Of a stretch of DNA of 41,491 nt, positions 24,690 to 34,006 are shown piece by piece. The position numbers were made by a program, and so were the translations under genes. Source of the DNA: Micrococcaceae bacterium RIT 802 (GTDB lineage Bacteria; Actinomycetota; Actinomycetes; Actinomycetales; Micrococcaceae). Position 1 is the stretch's first letter. Each line of letters opens with the position of its first letter. The stretch is from the NCBI GenBank assembly GCA_016892645.1, contig JAFEMX010000023.1:1-41491 (forward strand), written 5' to 3'. The notes under the pieces are model-generated. The model saw only the letters and a program-made list of their open reading frames with translations, ran no database searches and was not told the DNA's origin.

Positions 24690-26741
24690 ATGGACCCCAC
24701 GACCGGAATCGCGGCGCTCGACGGACTCGGGTGGACGTTGACGGTCATCCTCGGAGCGGTGTTCCTGGTCCTCCAGGCGTGGATCGTCGCCGGTGTCTCC
24801 CGCCGGGTCCTCGGCGTCCCCGTCGGATGGCCGCGGTCCATCGCCGTCGGGCTCCTGATGTCGGCGGGCCTGAGTTTCGTGGTGCGCTACCTCTTCCGGG
24901 CCGCATACGTCGGCGACGAGACGCAGCTGCAGGTCTCCCCCGCGGTCGCGCTGATGTTTGCGGCACTCGCCCTGATCTGGGTCTTCGCCCTGGGCGTGGC
25001 CCTGCTCATGGTCCTGGAGATCACCTTCCCCACCGGCACCCTGCCCTCCCCGGTCCGCCTGTTCACCGGGTGGAAGACCCGCCGCTCGCAGAGTGCACGC
25101 TACTTCCAGGTCATGCGGATCGCCGTGCGGCACGGACTGTTGGCCCAGGCCCGAGGCCTGAACCGGCGCCATGCCGAGGCCCGCGAGGACCAGACGGCCC
25201 GGGCCCTGCGCGAGGCGCTCAACGAGGCCGGCGTGACGTTCGTGAAGCTCGGCCAGATGCTCTCCACCCGCCGCGACCTGCTCTCCGAGCCCTACATCCG
25301 CGAACTGTCGCACTTGCAGACCCACGCCACCCCCGAATCATGGCCCGTCGTGGAGGCCGCCCTGGCCGAGAGCCTGGGCCGTTCGCCCCGCGAGGCGTTC
25401 GCGACGATCGAGGAGGAGCCACTGGCCTCCGCCTCGGTCGCCCAGGTGCACCGGGCCACCCTGCATGACGGCACCCGGGTGGTGGCCAAGGTCCAACGCC
25501 CCTCGGCCCTGAAACAGGTCGAACGCGATCGGGCCATCGTCGTGCAGATCGCCGGCTGGCTGGAGCGCTCCGCCCCCTGGGCCCGCCGGCTCGGGGTGTC
25601 CACCCTGGCCCGCGGCTTCTCCGATTCGCTCAGCGAGGAGCTGAACTACCGCATCGAGGCCGAGAACATGCTCGCCATCGAATCATCGCTCCGGGACTTC
25701 GAGGTCACCGTCCCCCGTGTCCACGCCGATTTCAGCGGACCACGCCTGCTGGTGATGGACGAGCTCGATGGCCAGCCCGTCGGTGCGGCCGGTGCCGCTC
25801 TGGCCCAGTGGGGCCCGGAGCGGCGGAGGGAACTGGCCGCGGAACTGCTCAAGGCGACGCTCCACCAGATTTCCGGCGACGGCGTCTTCCACGCCGACCT
25901 GCATCCGGGCAACATCTTCATCACCCGGGAGGGCGGCCTGGCCCTGCTGGACTTCGGGGCCGTCGGACGCCTGGATCCGGGGAGCCAGCAGTCGCTGAAC
26001 ATGCTGTTGTTCTCCATCGACAAGAACGACAACCAGCTGGCCACCGACGCCCTGCTGGGGCTGCTGGACCGGCCGGAGGACTTCGACGAGCGCGGCTTCG
26101 AGCGCTCCCTGGGCCAGCTGCTGGTGCGCTACCGCAACGGTTTCGGGGGCCAGGGTGGTTCGGAGATGTTCACCGCCCTCTTCTCGTTGATCGTCCGCCA
26201 TGGCTTCTCCGTCCCACCCCAGGTCGCCGCCGCGCTGCGTGCCCTGGGTGCGCTGGAGGGGACCCTGGGCCTGATCGATCCCGGACTGAACGTCGTGGCC
26301 GCGGCACGTGAGGCGGGACGGAAGATCATCGGCGCCCAGTTCACCCCGGGAACGCTGAAGGACGAGCTGGAGATCCGGGCCATGCAGTTGCTGCCCACGT
26401 TGCGCGAGTGGCCCCGGCGGCTGAACAAGATCACCGAGGACGTCGAGCGCGGCCGGCTCTCGGTCAACGTCCGCGTCCTGGCCCATCCGGCGGACCGCGG
26501 ATTCCTGAACCGGCTGGTCCAGCAGGTGGTCGTGGCGCTGCTGGCCGGGGCCGCGACCCTGGCCGCCATCATCCTGATCACCACCGAATCCGGCCCGTTC
26601 CTCACGGAGAACGTGAGGATGCACGCCTTCTTCGGCTACGTGCTGCTCTTCATGGGCTTCATCCTGGCCCTGCGCTCGGTGGTGCTGGTCTTCCAACGCG
26701 ACCGCGACGACGAACACGACACCCGGGAGGACCGCAGATGA
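24690..26741 (+). CDS. ABC1/UbiB/ADCK atypical kinase with membrane extensions
   Basis: 683 aa, longer than the usual 500-560. Three membrane helices occupy roughly 14-36, 51-70 and 85-110, and two more lie near the C-terminus (QQVVVALLAGAATLAAIIL and FGYVLLFMGFILALRSVVLV). The core has the ABC1 KxGQ motif VKLGQM (185-190), the Ala-rich loop SASVAQVHRA (247-256), Lys267 in VAKVQ, catalytic HADLHPGN (401-408) and metal-binding LLDFGAVGRL (419-428). Relatives support quinone biosynthesis or lipid handling; here menaquinone is the likely quinone, but this is inference. Start supported by AGGG about 6 nt upstream. Overlaps the amidase as ATGA. Confidence 0.88.
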   Translation: MDPTTGIAALDGLGWTLTVILGAVFLVLQAWIVAGVSRRVLGVPVGWPRSIAVGLLMSAGLSFVVRYLFRAAYVGDETQLQVSPAVALMFAALALIWVFALGVALLMVLEITFPTGTLPSPVRLFTGWKTRRSQSARYFQVMRIAVRHGLLAQARGLNRRHAEAREDQTARALREALNEAGVTFVKLGQMLSTRRDLLSEPYIRELSHLQTHATPESWPVVEAALAESLGRSPREAFATIEEEPLASASVAQVHRATLHDGTRVVAKVQRPSALKQVERDRAIVVQIAGWLERSAPWARRLGVSTLARGFSDSLSEELNYRIEAENMLAIESSLRDFEVTVPRVHADFSGPRLLVMDELDGQPVGAAGAALAQWGPERRRELAAELLKATLHQISGDGVFHADLHPGNIFITREGGLALLDFGAVGRLDPGSQQSLNMLLFSIDKNDNQLATDALLGLLDRPEDFDERGFERSLGQLLVRYRNGFGGQGGSEMFTALFSLIVRHGFSVPPQVAAALRALGALEGTLGLIDPGLNVVAAAREAGRKIIGAQFTPGTLKDELEIRAMQLLPTLREWPRRLNKITEDVERGRLSVNVRVLAHPADRGFLNRLVQQVVVALLAGAATLAAIILITTESGPFLTENVRMHAFFGYVLLFMGFILALRSVVLVFQRDRDDEHDTREDRR

Positions 26742-28168
26742 ACACCCCCGACCACCTCGAGACCACCGGCGGGGCAATCCACGAACGCACCGCCGTCGAA
26801 CTCCGGGACCTCATCGCGTCCGGCGAGGTCTCCTCCCGCGAGGTCACGGAGCACTTCCTGGCGCGGATCGGGGAGCAGAACCCGCGGCTGGGCAGCTTCA
26901 TCACCGTCACGGCCGAGCAGGCCGTGGCCGCTGCCGACGCCGCGGACGACGTCGCGGTGCGGGCCCGCGCCGCGGGCGCCCCGTTGGCCCCGCTGCATGG
27001 GATCCCGCTGGCCTACAAGGACCTGTGGGACGTCGAGGGTGCCCCCACCACGTTCGGCAGCGCCGCGCTGCCCGCTGCCGTCGCCACCGAGGACAGCCCC
27101 CTGGTGGCCCGGTTGCGCGCGGACGGTGCGATCTCGTTGGGCAAGACCCAGATCCCCGAGTTCGGGCTGAACTGCTACTCCGAGAACCTCATCGCGCCGC
27201 CGGCGCGCAACCCCCTGGACCCCTCGCTCTCGCCCGGCGGCTCTTCGGGCGGCAGCGCGGCCGCCGTCGCCGCGGGCCTGCTGCCGGTGGCCCCTGGGAA
27301 CGACGGCGGAGGATCGGTCCGGATCCCCGCCTCCGCCTGCGGGCTGATCGGGTTGAAGCCGGGGCTGGGCACGGTGCCGGCCGATCTGGCCAACGGGCGC
27401 GTGGACCGGTTCGGGGCCCCGCGCTTCGTGGTGTCCGGTCCGCTGGCCCGCACCGCCGAGGACGCCGGACTGCTCATGGATTCGCTGACCGGCACCACCG
27501 GCTACCTCCAGGCCGCCCGGAGCGCCCGACCCGCCGACGGCCGCCCGTTGCGGATCGGCCTGACCCGCGCCTCCCCCTTTGAGGGCCGGTACCCGATCGC
27601 CCTGGACCCCACGGCCGAGGCGGCGTTACAGGCAGGGGTCGCGCTGCTGGAGGCCGCGGGCCACCGGGTCGAGGCCGCGGACATCCGCTACGACAACCGC
27701 TACCCCGAGGCGTTCCAGACGATCTGGACCGCGGGCCTGGCCGAAGCCGGGCTTCCCGACGAGGCGGCGCCCGCACTGATGGAACTCACCCGCACGTTCC
27801 GGGCACGGGCCATCGCCTGCCCCGAGACGGAGAAGCGTGCCGCCGCGGCCGTGCTGCAGAAGATCGCCGAGGACTGCCGCGCCCAGTGGGGCCGCTACGA
27901 TGCACTACTGACCCCCGCCATGGCGCAGACCCCGCGGCCGCTCGGCTGGTACACCTCCCACGACGCCGACTTCGATTACGAGCTCCAGTGCCGCTACACG
28001 CCCTACACCTCAGTGGTCAACGTCGCCGGAACACCTGCGGTCACCGTGCCAACGCTGCGAACTGCGGGTGGCTTGTCGATGGGCATCCAGCTGACTGGGG
28101 CGAATGGTTCGGAGCGCGGGCTGCTGGCCCTGGCCGCCCAGCTGATGCATGCCGCCAACGGAATGTGA
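26738..28168 (+). CDS. Amidase-signature-family amidase
   Basis: 476 aa hydrolase of amide bonds using a Ser-cisSer-Lys triad. Lys94 (LAYKDLW), the cis-serine in PGGSSGGSAA (Ser169/170) and nucleophile Ser193 in GNDGGGSVRIPA are present, and CGLIGLKP follows as usual. It could be a general amidase or a misannotated GatA; lack of gatC/gatB neighbours argues against GatA. Translation is coupled to the ABC1 kinase through ATGA. Its stop codon lies in a CRP-like site. Confidence 0.88.
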   Translation: MNTPDHLETTGGAIHERTAVELRDLIASGEVSSREVTEHFLARIGEQNPRLGSFITVTAEQAVAAADAADDVAVRARAAGAPLAPLHGIPLAYKDLWDVEGAPTTFGSAALPAAVATEDSPLVARLRADGAISLGKTQIPEFGLNCYSENLIAPPARNPLDPSLSPGGSSGGSAAAVAAGLLPVAPGNDGGGSVRIPASACGLIGLKPGLGTVPADLANGRVDRFGAPRFVVSGPLARTAEDAGLLMDSLTGTTGYLQAARSARPADGRPLRIGLTRASPFEGRYPIALDPTAEAALQAGVALLEAAGHRVEAADIRYDNRYPEAFQTIWTAGLAEAGLPDEAAPALMELTRTFRARAIACPETEKRAAAAVLQKIAEDCRAQWGRYDALLTPAMAQTPRPLGWYTSHDADFDYELQCRYTPYTSVVNVAGTPAVTVPTLRTAGGLSMGIQLTGANGSERGLLALAAQLMHAANGM

Positions 28169-28179
28169 TCCAAGTCACT
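28164..28179. promoter_or_regulatory. CRP/GlxR-like binding site before the peptide transporter
   Basis: TGTGA-N6-TCACT matches the cAMP-receptor-protein consensus TGTGA-N6-TCACA at nine of ten fixed positions. It covers the amidase stop and ends 41 bp before the transporter start, a good activator or repressor position. Confidence 0.5.
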
Positions 28180-28220
28180 GAAGTGGGCGTTTTGGGACAC
28201 ACAAGCGCAAAATGTTGTAA

Positions 28221-29678
28221 ATGACCTCACTGAATACCACGCGGGAACCGGCCGGAAAGACCTTCTTTGGCCACCCCCGGATGCTCTTCAACCTCTTCAA
28301 TGTCGAGATGTGGGAGCGCTTCTCCTTCTACGGCATGCAGGGCATCCTCGCTTACTACATGTACTTCGAGGTGTCCAAGGGCGGCCTGGGCCTGGACCAG
28401 GGGTTGTCCCTGAGCCTGGTCGGCGCCTATGGCGGCACCGTCTACCTCAGCACCATCTTCGGGGCCTGGATCGCCGACCGGCTCTTCGGGTCCGAGCGCG
28501 TGCTGTTCTACACGGCCATCATGATCATGCTCGGCCACATCGCCTTGGCGGCGTTGCCCGGGGTGGTCGGGCTGACGGTGGGCCTGCTGCTCGTCGCCCT
28601 CGGTTCCGGCGGCCTCAAGGCCACCGCGACCACGTTGGTCGGTTCGCTGTACTCGGAGAAGGACACCCGCCGGGACGCCGGGTTCTCCATCTTCTACATG
28701 GGCGTGAACATCGGTGCCCTGATCGGCCCGCTGCTAACCGGCCTGCTCCAGACCCGCCTGGGCTTCCACTATGGTTTCGCCCTGGCGGCGATCGGCATGG
28801 CCATCGGCCTGACCATCTACGCCCTGGGCCGCAAGAACCTGCCGGCCGCCACGCACCACGTCACCGATCCGCTGCCCGGCAACCTCCGCCTGCGCTACGG
28901 CGTTGGAGTCCTGATCGGCATCGCGGTCATCATCGTGCTGCTGACCACCGGCATCGTGCACGCCGACAACCTGGCCACCACCATCGCCATCGTCGTCGTC
29001 GCCGCATCGGTCATCTACTTCGTCGTTATCCTGGGCTCGAAGAAGGTCGATGGAACCGAGCGCCGCCGCGTCACGGCGTTCATCCCCCTCTACATCGCGT
29101 CGGCGGCGTTCTGGGCCTTGTTCCAGCAGCAGTTCACGTTCATTGCCGTCTATTCTGAACAGCGGCTGGACCGCAACCTCTTCGGATGGGAAATGCCAGC
29201 CAGCTGGACCCAGTCCATCAACCCCGTCTTCATCATCGTCTTCGCCGCCGTCTTCGCCGGCATCTGGACCAAGATGGGCGAGAAGCAGCCCTCGACGCCG
29301 CTGAAATTCGGTGGCGCGCTGGTCGTCATGGGCATTGCCTTCCTGGTGTTCATCCCGCTGAACTCGCTGGAGAAGACGCCGCTGCTCGCTCTGGCAGGGA
29401 TCCTGTTCCTGTTCACCATGGCGGAGCTGCTGTTGAGCCCGATCGGCCTCTCGGTCGCCACGAAATTGGCCCCGGTGGCCTTCACCACGCAAATGGTGGC
29501 CCTGTTCTACCTCTCGGTCTCGCTCGGAACGACCTTGGCCGGCATCCTCGCCGGCTTCTACACCGAGGGCAACGAGGTCCCGTACTTCCTCGTCCTCGGC
29601 GGAGTGTCCATCGTCCTCGGTATCGCCCTGGCGGCCTCCGTGAAGCCGATCAAGGCCCTGATGTCCGGCGTCAAGTAG
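28221..29678 (+). CDS. Proton-dependent di/tripeptide transporter (POT/PTR2 family)
   Basis: 485 aa with about 12-14 membrane helices. POT signatures: the first-helix [12 protein letters not shown] (29-40, ExxERFxYY type), the DRLFG loop, and the PTR2 motif [15 protein letters not shown] (156-170). Imports di- and tripeptides with protons, supplying amino acids. The ATG at 28221 lacks an obvious ribosome site; the sequence before it is unusually AT-rich (TGTTGTAA), so initiation may be leaderless or the promoter very close. A strong hairpin terminator follows 15 bp after the stop. Confidence 0.93.
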   Translation: MTSLNTTREPAGKTFFGHPRMLFNLFNVEMWERFSFYGMQGILAYYMYFEVSKGGLGLDQGLSLSLVGAYGGTVYLSTIFGAWIADRLFGSERVLFYTAIMIMLGHIALAALPGVVGLTVGLLLVALGSGGLKATATTLVGSLYSEKDTRRDAGFSIFYMGVNIGALIGPLLTGLLQTRLGFHYGFALAAIGMAIGLTIYALGRKNLPAATHHVTDPLPGNLRLRYGVGVLIGIAVIIVLLTTGIVHADNLATTIAIVVVAASVIYFVVILGSKKVDGTERRRVTAFIPLYIASAAFWALFQQQFTFIAVYSEQRLDRNLFGWEMPASWTQSINPVFIIVFAAVFAGIWTKMGEKQPSTPLKFGGALVVMGIAFLVFIPLNSLEKTPLLALAGILFLFTMAELLLSPIGLSVATKLAPVAFTTQMVALFYLSVSLGTTLAGILAGFYTEGNEVPYFLVLGGVSIVLGIALAASVKPIKALMSGVK

Positions 29679-29693
29679 CCCGTCGGGACACAC

Positions 29694-29750
29694 GACGTCA
29701 AAAAGGCCCCGCCCAGGACACATCGTCCCGGACCGGGGCTTTTTGGCGTC
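29694..29750. terminator. Bidirectional Rho-independent terminator
   Basis: GACGTCAAAAAGGCCCCG (29694-29711) pairs with CGGGGCTTTTTGGCGTC (29734-29750), with one bulged G and one G-U pair, around a 22-nt loop. The A5 before and T5 after the GC core let it terminate from either side. It separates the peptide transporter from pgm, whose start is only 20 bp further. Confidence 0.85.
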
Positions 29751-29758
29751 CCTTCTGG

Positions 29759-29764
29759 TTAGCT
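29759..29764 (+). promoter_or_regulatory. Likely -10 box of leaderless pgm promoter
   Basis: TTAGCT (or the overlapping TAGCTG) lies 6 (or 5) nt before the pgm ATG at 29771. As the terminator ends at 29750, pgm needs its own promoter in or overlapping this stem, and no ribosome site is present. Confidence 0.4.
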
Positions 29765-29770
29765 GTACCC

Positions 29771-31432
29771 ATGGCTGCCAATCGTGCGGGGACGCGTGCG
29801 CTCCCCGAGGACCTGATCGACCTCGATGCCGTCCGCTCGGCGTACTTCGACGTGGTGCCGGACCCGGAGGACCCCTCGCAGCGGGTCGCGTTCGGTACCT
29901 CCGGCCACCGGGGACGTTCGGTCGATGGCTCCTTCAACGAGAACCACATCGCCGCCATCACGCAGGCGATCGTGGAGTACCGGACAGGCCAGGGCATCGC
30001 CGGGCCGTTGTTCGTCGGCAAGGACACCCATGCGCTCTCCGATCCGGCGCAGGACACCGCGCTGGAAGTCCTCATCGCCAACGGCGTGGACGTGCGCGTT
30101 GACGCCCGGAACGGCTGGACCCCCACCCCCGCGATCAGTCATGCCATCCTGACCCACAACCGGGACGTTCCGGCCACCGACCGGAGCCGGCAGGCCGATG
30201 GCATCGTCATCACCCCTTCGCACAACCCGCCGTCCGACGGCGGAATCAAATACAACCCCCCGCATGGTGGCCCGGCCGGATCCGACGCCACCTCGTGGAT
30301 CGCCGACCGCGCCAACGACCTGCTCACCTCCGGGCTGGCCGGGGTGAAGCGCGTGACGATCTCGCAGGCCCGCTTTGCGGAGAACCTGGGCAGCCACGAT
30401 TTCCTCGCCTCCTATGTGGGCTCGCTGTCCGACGTCCTCGATCTGGACGCCGTCCGCTCCGCCGGGGTGCGCATCGGCGCCGACCCGATGGGCGGGGCCT
30501 CCGTGGACTACTGGGGTGCCATCGGCGAACGGTACGGCCTCGACCTGACCGTCGTGAATCCCGAGGTCGACCCCCGGTGGTCCTTCATGACCCTGGACTG
30601 GGACGGCAAGATCCGCATGGACTGCTCCTCCCCCTCGGCCATGGCCGGCCTGATCGCCAAGGTCCGGGACGGTGGAGCCTCCTTCGACATCGCCACCGGG
30701 AACGACGCCGATGCCGACCGGCATGGAATCGTCACCCCGGATGCGGGGCTGATGAACCCCAACCACTTCCTCTCCGTCGCCATCGACTACCTCTACCGCC
30801 ACCGCCCACAATGGCCCCAGGGCGCCGGGGTGGGCAAGACACTCGTCAGCTCCTCCATGATCGACCGTGTCGCCGCCTCCCTGGGCCGCGAACTGGTCGA
30901 GGTCCCCGTGGGCTTCAAGTGGTTCGTCCCCGGATTGCTGGATGGCACGGGGGTCTTCGGCGGCGAGGAATCGGCAGGGGCGAGCTTCGTGCGCTTCGAC
31001 GGCTCCCCATGGACGACGGATAAGGACGGCCTGCTCCTGGCCCTGTTGGCCTCCGAGATCCAGGCCGTTACGGGCGCCTCGCCCAGCGAGCACTACGCGC
31101 GCCTGACCGCGGACTTCGGCTCCCCCGCGTATGCCCGCATAGACGCCGCCGCCAGCCGGGAACAGAAGGCCGCCCTGGCCAAGCTCTCGGCCGGCGACGT
31201 GACCGCCGCTGAACTCGCCGGCGAACGCATCACCGCCCGGTTGACCGAGGCGCCGGGCAACGGCGCACCCATCGGCGGACTGAAGGTCACCACCGAAAAC
31301 GCATGGTTCGCCGCCCGCCCCTCGGGCACCGAGGATGTTTACAAGATCTACGCCGAATCCTTCAAGGGCGAAGACCACCTGAAGCAGGTCCAGCAGGAGG
31401 CCAAGGCGCTGGTCGACTCCATCATCGCCTGA
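29771..31432 (+). CDS. pgm: Phosphoglucomutase (alpha-D-glucose-specific)
   Basis: 553 aa enzyme interconverting glucose-1-phosphate and glucose-6-phosphate, linking glycolysis with glycogen, trehalose and cell-wall sugar synthesis. The phosphoserine loop is TPSHNPP (148-154, Ser150), the Mg-binding loop is [10 protein letters not shown], the sugar-binding loop is [10 protein letters not shown], and the phosphate-binding loop RPSGTED is near the C-terminus. The opening AFGTSGHRG (40-48) is also typical. All four domains are present and length is normal. The frame upstream of 29771 runs through the transporter gene and terminator and is not coding. Confidence 0.95.
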   Translation: MAANRAGTRALPEDLIDLDAVRSAYFDVVPDPEDPSQRVAFGTSGHRGRSVDGSFNENHIAAITQAIVEYRTGQGIAGPLFVGKDTHALSDPAQDTALEVLIANGVDVRVDARNGWTPTPAISHAILTHNRDVPATDRSRQADGIVITPSHNPPSDGGIKYNPPHGGPAGSDATSWIADRANDLLTSGLAGVKRVTISQARFAENLGSHDFLASYVGSLSDVLDLDAVRSAGVRIGADPMGGASVDYWGAIGERYGLDLTVVNPEVDPRWSFMTLDWDGKIRMDCSSPSAMAGLIAKVRDGGASFDIATGNDADADRHGIVTPDAGLMNPNHFLSVAIDYLYRHRPQWPQGAGVGKTLVSSSMIDRVAASLGRELVEVPVGFKWFVPGLLDGTGVFGGEESAGASFVRFDGSPWTTDKDGLLLALLASEIQAVTGASPSEHYARLTADFGSPAYARIDAAASREQKAALAKLSAGDVTAAELAGERITARLTEAPGNGAPIGGLKVTTENAWFAARPSGTEDVYKIYAESFKGEDHLKQVQQEAKALVDSIIA

Positions 31433-31756
31433 CGGGTTTGACCCGCTCCTGCCCCGGAATCCACCCGATTGCGGAGATGTTGACAATTCGGCCAGTCACA
31501 ATGCCATAACTTCGCTGTACCCCGTGTGCCCCATGGGATGCAGTCCCGCCAAGCCTGGGTGTACCCTCGGTCAAACGACGGATTTCAGCCCACGGCGAAC
31601 AACGGGTTGTTAGCGTTGCGGTAGAAAGTCAATCACTCGCCCTGTCAGACGGACTTTCCCGGCCCCATCGCTGGCGGCCATGGATCTACACGTCGGGGAC
31701 GGGTTGCCGAGCAATCGGTCTGCCTCCTCCCGGACCCAGACCGTGGACGGGAAAAC
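31433..31756 (+). promoter_or_regulatory. 324-bp non-coding leader upstream of proV
   Basis: No gene seen. A perfect -35 TTGACA (31480-31485) with a weak CATAAC 19 bp further (31505-31510) could be the promoter. Downstream lie a 14-bp palindrome AACAAC-GG-GTTGTT (31598-31611) and a 7-bp inverted repeat GAAAGTC (31624-31630) / GACTTTC (31652-31658) with a 21-nt loop. A small CGGGT/ACCCG stem after the pgm stop (31433-31445) may be a weak terminator. These fit regulated expression of the osmoprotectant importer. I recognise no known riboswitch. Confidence 0.4.
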
Positions 31757-33112
31757 GTGAATACTACTGAGACAGCGCAACCGGCGCTACGCGTCAGCAA
31801 CGCGTACAAGGTCTTCGGCCGCCGGGGAAATGAGGCGGTCAAGCTCCTCAAGGCCGGCAAAACCCGCCAGGACGTCTCGTCCCTGGGCACCGCGGCAGTC
31901 ATCGACGCGAGCTTCGAGGTCAAGCCCGGCGAGATCTTCGTGGTCATGGGCCTGTCCGGTTCCGGAAAGTCGACGCTGATCCGCATGCTCAACGGACTAT
32001 GGTCGATGACCAGCGGCTCGGTCGTCATCGGGGACACGGACATCGCCAAGATCTCCGCCAAGAAGCTGCGCAAGGTCCGGCAGAAGCGCATCTCCATGGT
32101 CTTCCAGCACTTCGCCCTGCTCCCGCACCGCACTGTCCTGCAGAACGCGGCCTACGCCCTCGAGATCCAGGGCGTCGGCCTGGCCGAACGGACCGAGCGC
32201 GCGAACAAGGTCCTGGATGTCGTGGGGCTCAACGGCTGGGCCGACAAGTACCCGAGCCAGCTCTCCGGCGGCATGCAGCAGCGCGTCGGGCTGGCACGCG
32301 CCCTGGCCGCCGAAACCGACATCCTCCTCATGGACGAGGCCTTCTCCGCCCTGGACCCCCTGATCCGCCGCGACATGCAGGAACAGCTGGCCTCGCTGCA
32401 GGCCGAACTCGGCAAGACGATCATCTTCATCACGCACGACCTGAACGAGGCCATGTTCCTCGGCGACCGGATCGCCGTGATGCGTGACGGGGAAATCGTC
32501 CAGATCGGCACACCCGACGACATCCTCACCCACCCGGCCAACGACTACGTCTCCGCCTTCGTGCGCGACGTGGACCGCACCCGGGTGCTCACCGCCGGTT
32601 CCGTCATGGAAACCCCGCGCGCCGTGGTCAACCTCTCGGGCGGGGCGCGCAACGCCTTGCGGACCATGCGCGAATTGCAGACCTCGGCGGCATTCGTCCT
32701 CGACCGTCGACGCGTGCTGCTCGGGTCGGTCCGGGACCGGGAGGTCATGGCCCTGCTCGAACGCGGCGGCTCGGACCTCGAGGAAATCATCACCTCCCGC
32801 AATGCCCCGATCACCGCGGACACCGCGCTGAACGACCTTTTCGGCCGCTCCGTGGAATCCCCCGTTCCCCTGCCGGTCGTCGATGACGAAGGCCGCCTGA
32901 TCGGTGCCATAGCCCGAGCCACGCTGCTCTCGGCCCTGGGCAACGTCCCCTCGAGCACCAGCGGCATACCGCTGGTCACTCCCGGGCAGACCGCCGGGAA
33001 CGACGACGGAGCCACCTATCCGGGCCTCGCCGGCCAGGCCGCACCGAATGCGAGCCATCCGGCGGACGATGCGCCCCGGCCACCGGCCGACGATGAAGGG
33101 GAGGTCCGCTAG
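31757..33112 (+). CDS. proV: Glycine betaine/proline ABC transporter ATP-binding protein
   Basis: 451 aa. ProV/OpuAA-type ATPase powering uptake of compatible solutes. Walker A GLSGSGKS (65-72), signature LSGGMQQR (169-176), Walker B ILLMDEAFSALD (189-200) and ITHDLNEAM are present. After the ATPase domain, two CBS-like segments (about 280-395, with SAAFVLDRRRVLLG and VPLPVVDDEGRLIGAI) may sense ionic strength, as in OpuA. A Pro/Ala/Asp-rich tail ends the protein. The GTG at 31757 has no strong ribosome site. proW begins directly after its stop. Confidence 0.93.
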   Translation: MNTTETAQPALRVSNAYKVFGRRGNEAVKLLKAGKTRQDVSSLGTAAVIDASFEVKPGEIFVVMGLSGSGKSTLIRMLNGLWSMTSGSVVIGDTDIAKISAKKLRKVRQKRISMVFQHFALLPHRTVLQNAAYALEIQGVGLAERTERANKVLDVVGLNGWADKYPSQLSGGMQQRVGLARALAAETDILLMDEAFSALDPLIRRDMQEQLASLQAELGKTIIFITHDLNEAMFLGDRIAVMRDGEIVQIGTPDDILTHPANDYVSAFVRDVDRTRVLTAGSVMETPRAVVNLSGGARNALRTMRELQTSAAFVLDRRRVLLGSVRDREVMALLERGGSDLEEIITSRNAPITADTALNDLFGRSVESPVPLPVVDDEGRLIGAIARATLLSALGNVPSSTSGIPLVTPGQTAGNDDGATYPGLAGQAAPNASHPADDAPRPPADDEGEVR

Positions 33113-33964
33113 ATGGGAGAGAACCTGTTCCGCATTCCTGTCGGACAATGGGCCGAAACCGTCCTCGACTGGGTCGTCGACAACCTGGCCGGGCTGTTCG
33201 ACGTCATCAAGGCCTTCTTCCAGAACTTCTATGACGGCCTGGCTTTCATCCTCACCGAACCGCCGTTCTGGGCGGTCATCATCGTCCTTGCCGCCCTGGC
33301 GTGGCTTGTCAAGAGCTGGAAGCTCGGGCTCGGCACGGTGATCGGCCTGCTGCTGATCTACGGGATGAACCAGTGGGAGAACTCGATGAACACACTGGCG
33401 CTCGTGCTGGTGGCCAGCATCATCGCCGTCGTCATCAGCGTCCCCTTGGGCATCCTCACCGCCAAGTCGCGAATCGTCTCGGCGGTGGTGAAACCCATCC
33501 TCGATTTCCTGCAGACCATGCCGGCGTTCGTGTATCTGATCCCGGCACTCCTGCTCCTGGGCATCGGCCCGGTTCCCGGCATTGTCGCGACGATCGTCTT
33601 TGCCATGGCACCGGGAACTCGGTTCACCGAACTGGGCATCCGCAGCGTCGACACCGAGGTCGTCGAAGCCGGGCAGGCCTTCGGTGCTTCCCCGGCGCGC
33701 ATCCTGCGCCAGATCCAGGTGCCATTGGCCCTGCCGACCATCATGGCCGGCATCAACCAGATCATCATGCTTTCGCTCTCGATGGTCGTCATCGCCGGGA
33801 TGGTCGGGGCTGGCGCCCTCGGCGGTGAGGTCTACCAGTCCCTGACCACGCTGAACACCCCGCTCGGCGTCGAATCCGGGCTCTCGGTCGTCATCCTGGC
33901 CATCTTCCTGGACCGGATCACCGCCTCCCTCGGACACACCAACATGCCGGCCAAGAATGCGTGA
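33113..33964 (+). CDS. proW: Glycine betaine/proline ABC transporter permease
   Basis: 283 aa with about six membrane helices. The ABC permease EAA loop is visible as VVEAGQAFGASPARILRQIQVPLALPTIMAGI, cut here as EAGQAFGASPARIL plus QVPLALP. The N-terminal VGQWAETVLDWVVDNL resembles the amphipathic start of OpuAB/ProW. The ATG at 33113 immediately follows the proV TAG, so the two are translationally linked. Confidence 0.93.
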   Translation: MGENLFRIPVGQWAETVLDWVVDNLAGLFDVIKAFFQNFYDGLAFILTEPPFWAVIIVLAALAWLVKSWKLGLGTVIGLLLIYGMNQWENSMNTLALVLVASIIAVVISVPLGILTAKSRIVSAVVKPILDFLQTMPAFVYLIPALLLLGIGPVPGIVATIVFAMAPGTRFTELGIRSVDTEVVEAGQAFGASPARILRQIQVPLALPTIMAGINQIIMLSLSMVVIAGMVGAGALGGEVYQSLTTLNTPLGVESGLSVVILAIFLDRITASLGHTNMPAKNA

Positions 33965-34006
33965 CCCTGCAGCCCCGCCGACGGGGCGCAACGAAAGGAA
34001 CAAGTA

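Noticed and set aside
26738-28168. Amidase as GatA subunit of the tRNA amidotransferase
   Set aside because: No gatB or gatC nearby, and it is coupled to an ABC1 kinase; GatA cannot be excluded by motif alone but context argues against it.
31514-31560. Possible small RNA or tRNA-like fold in the proV leader
   Set aside because: I could not draw a cloverleaf or any recognised riboswitch core; only short palindromes are supported.
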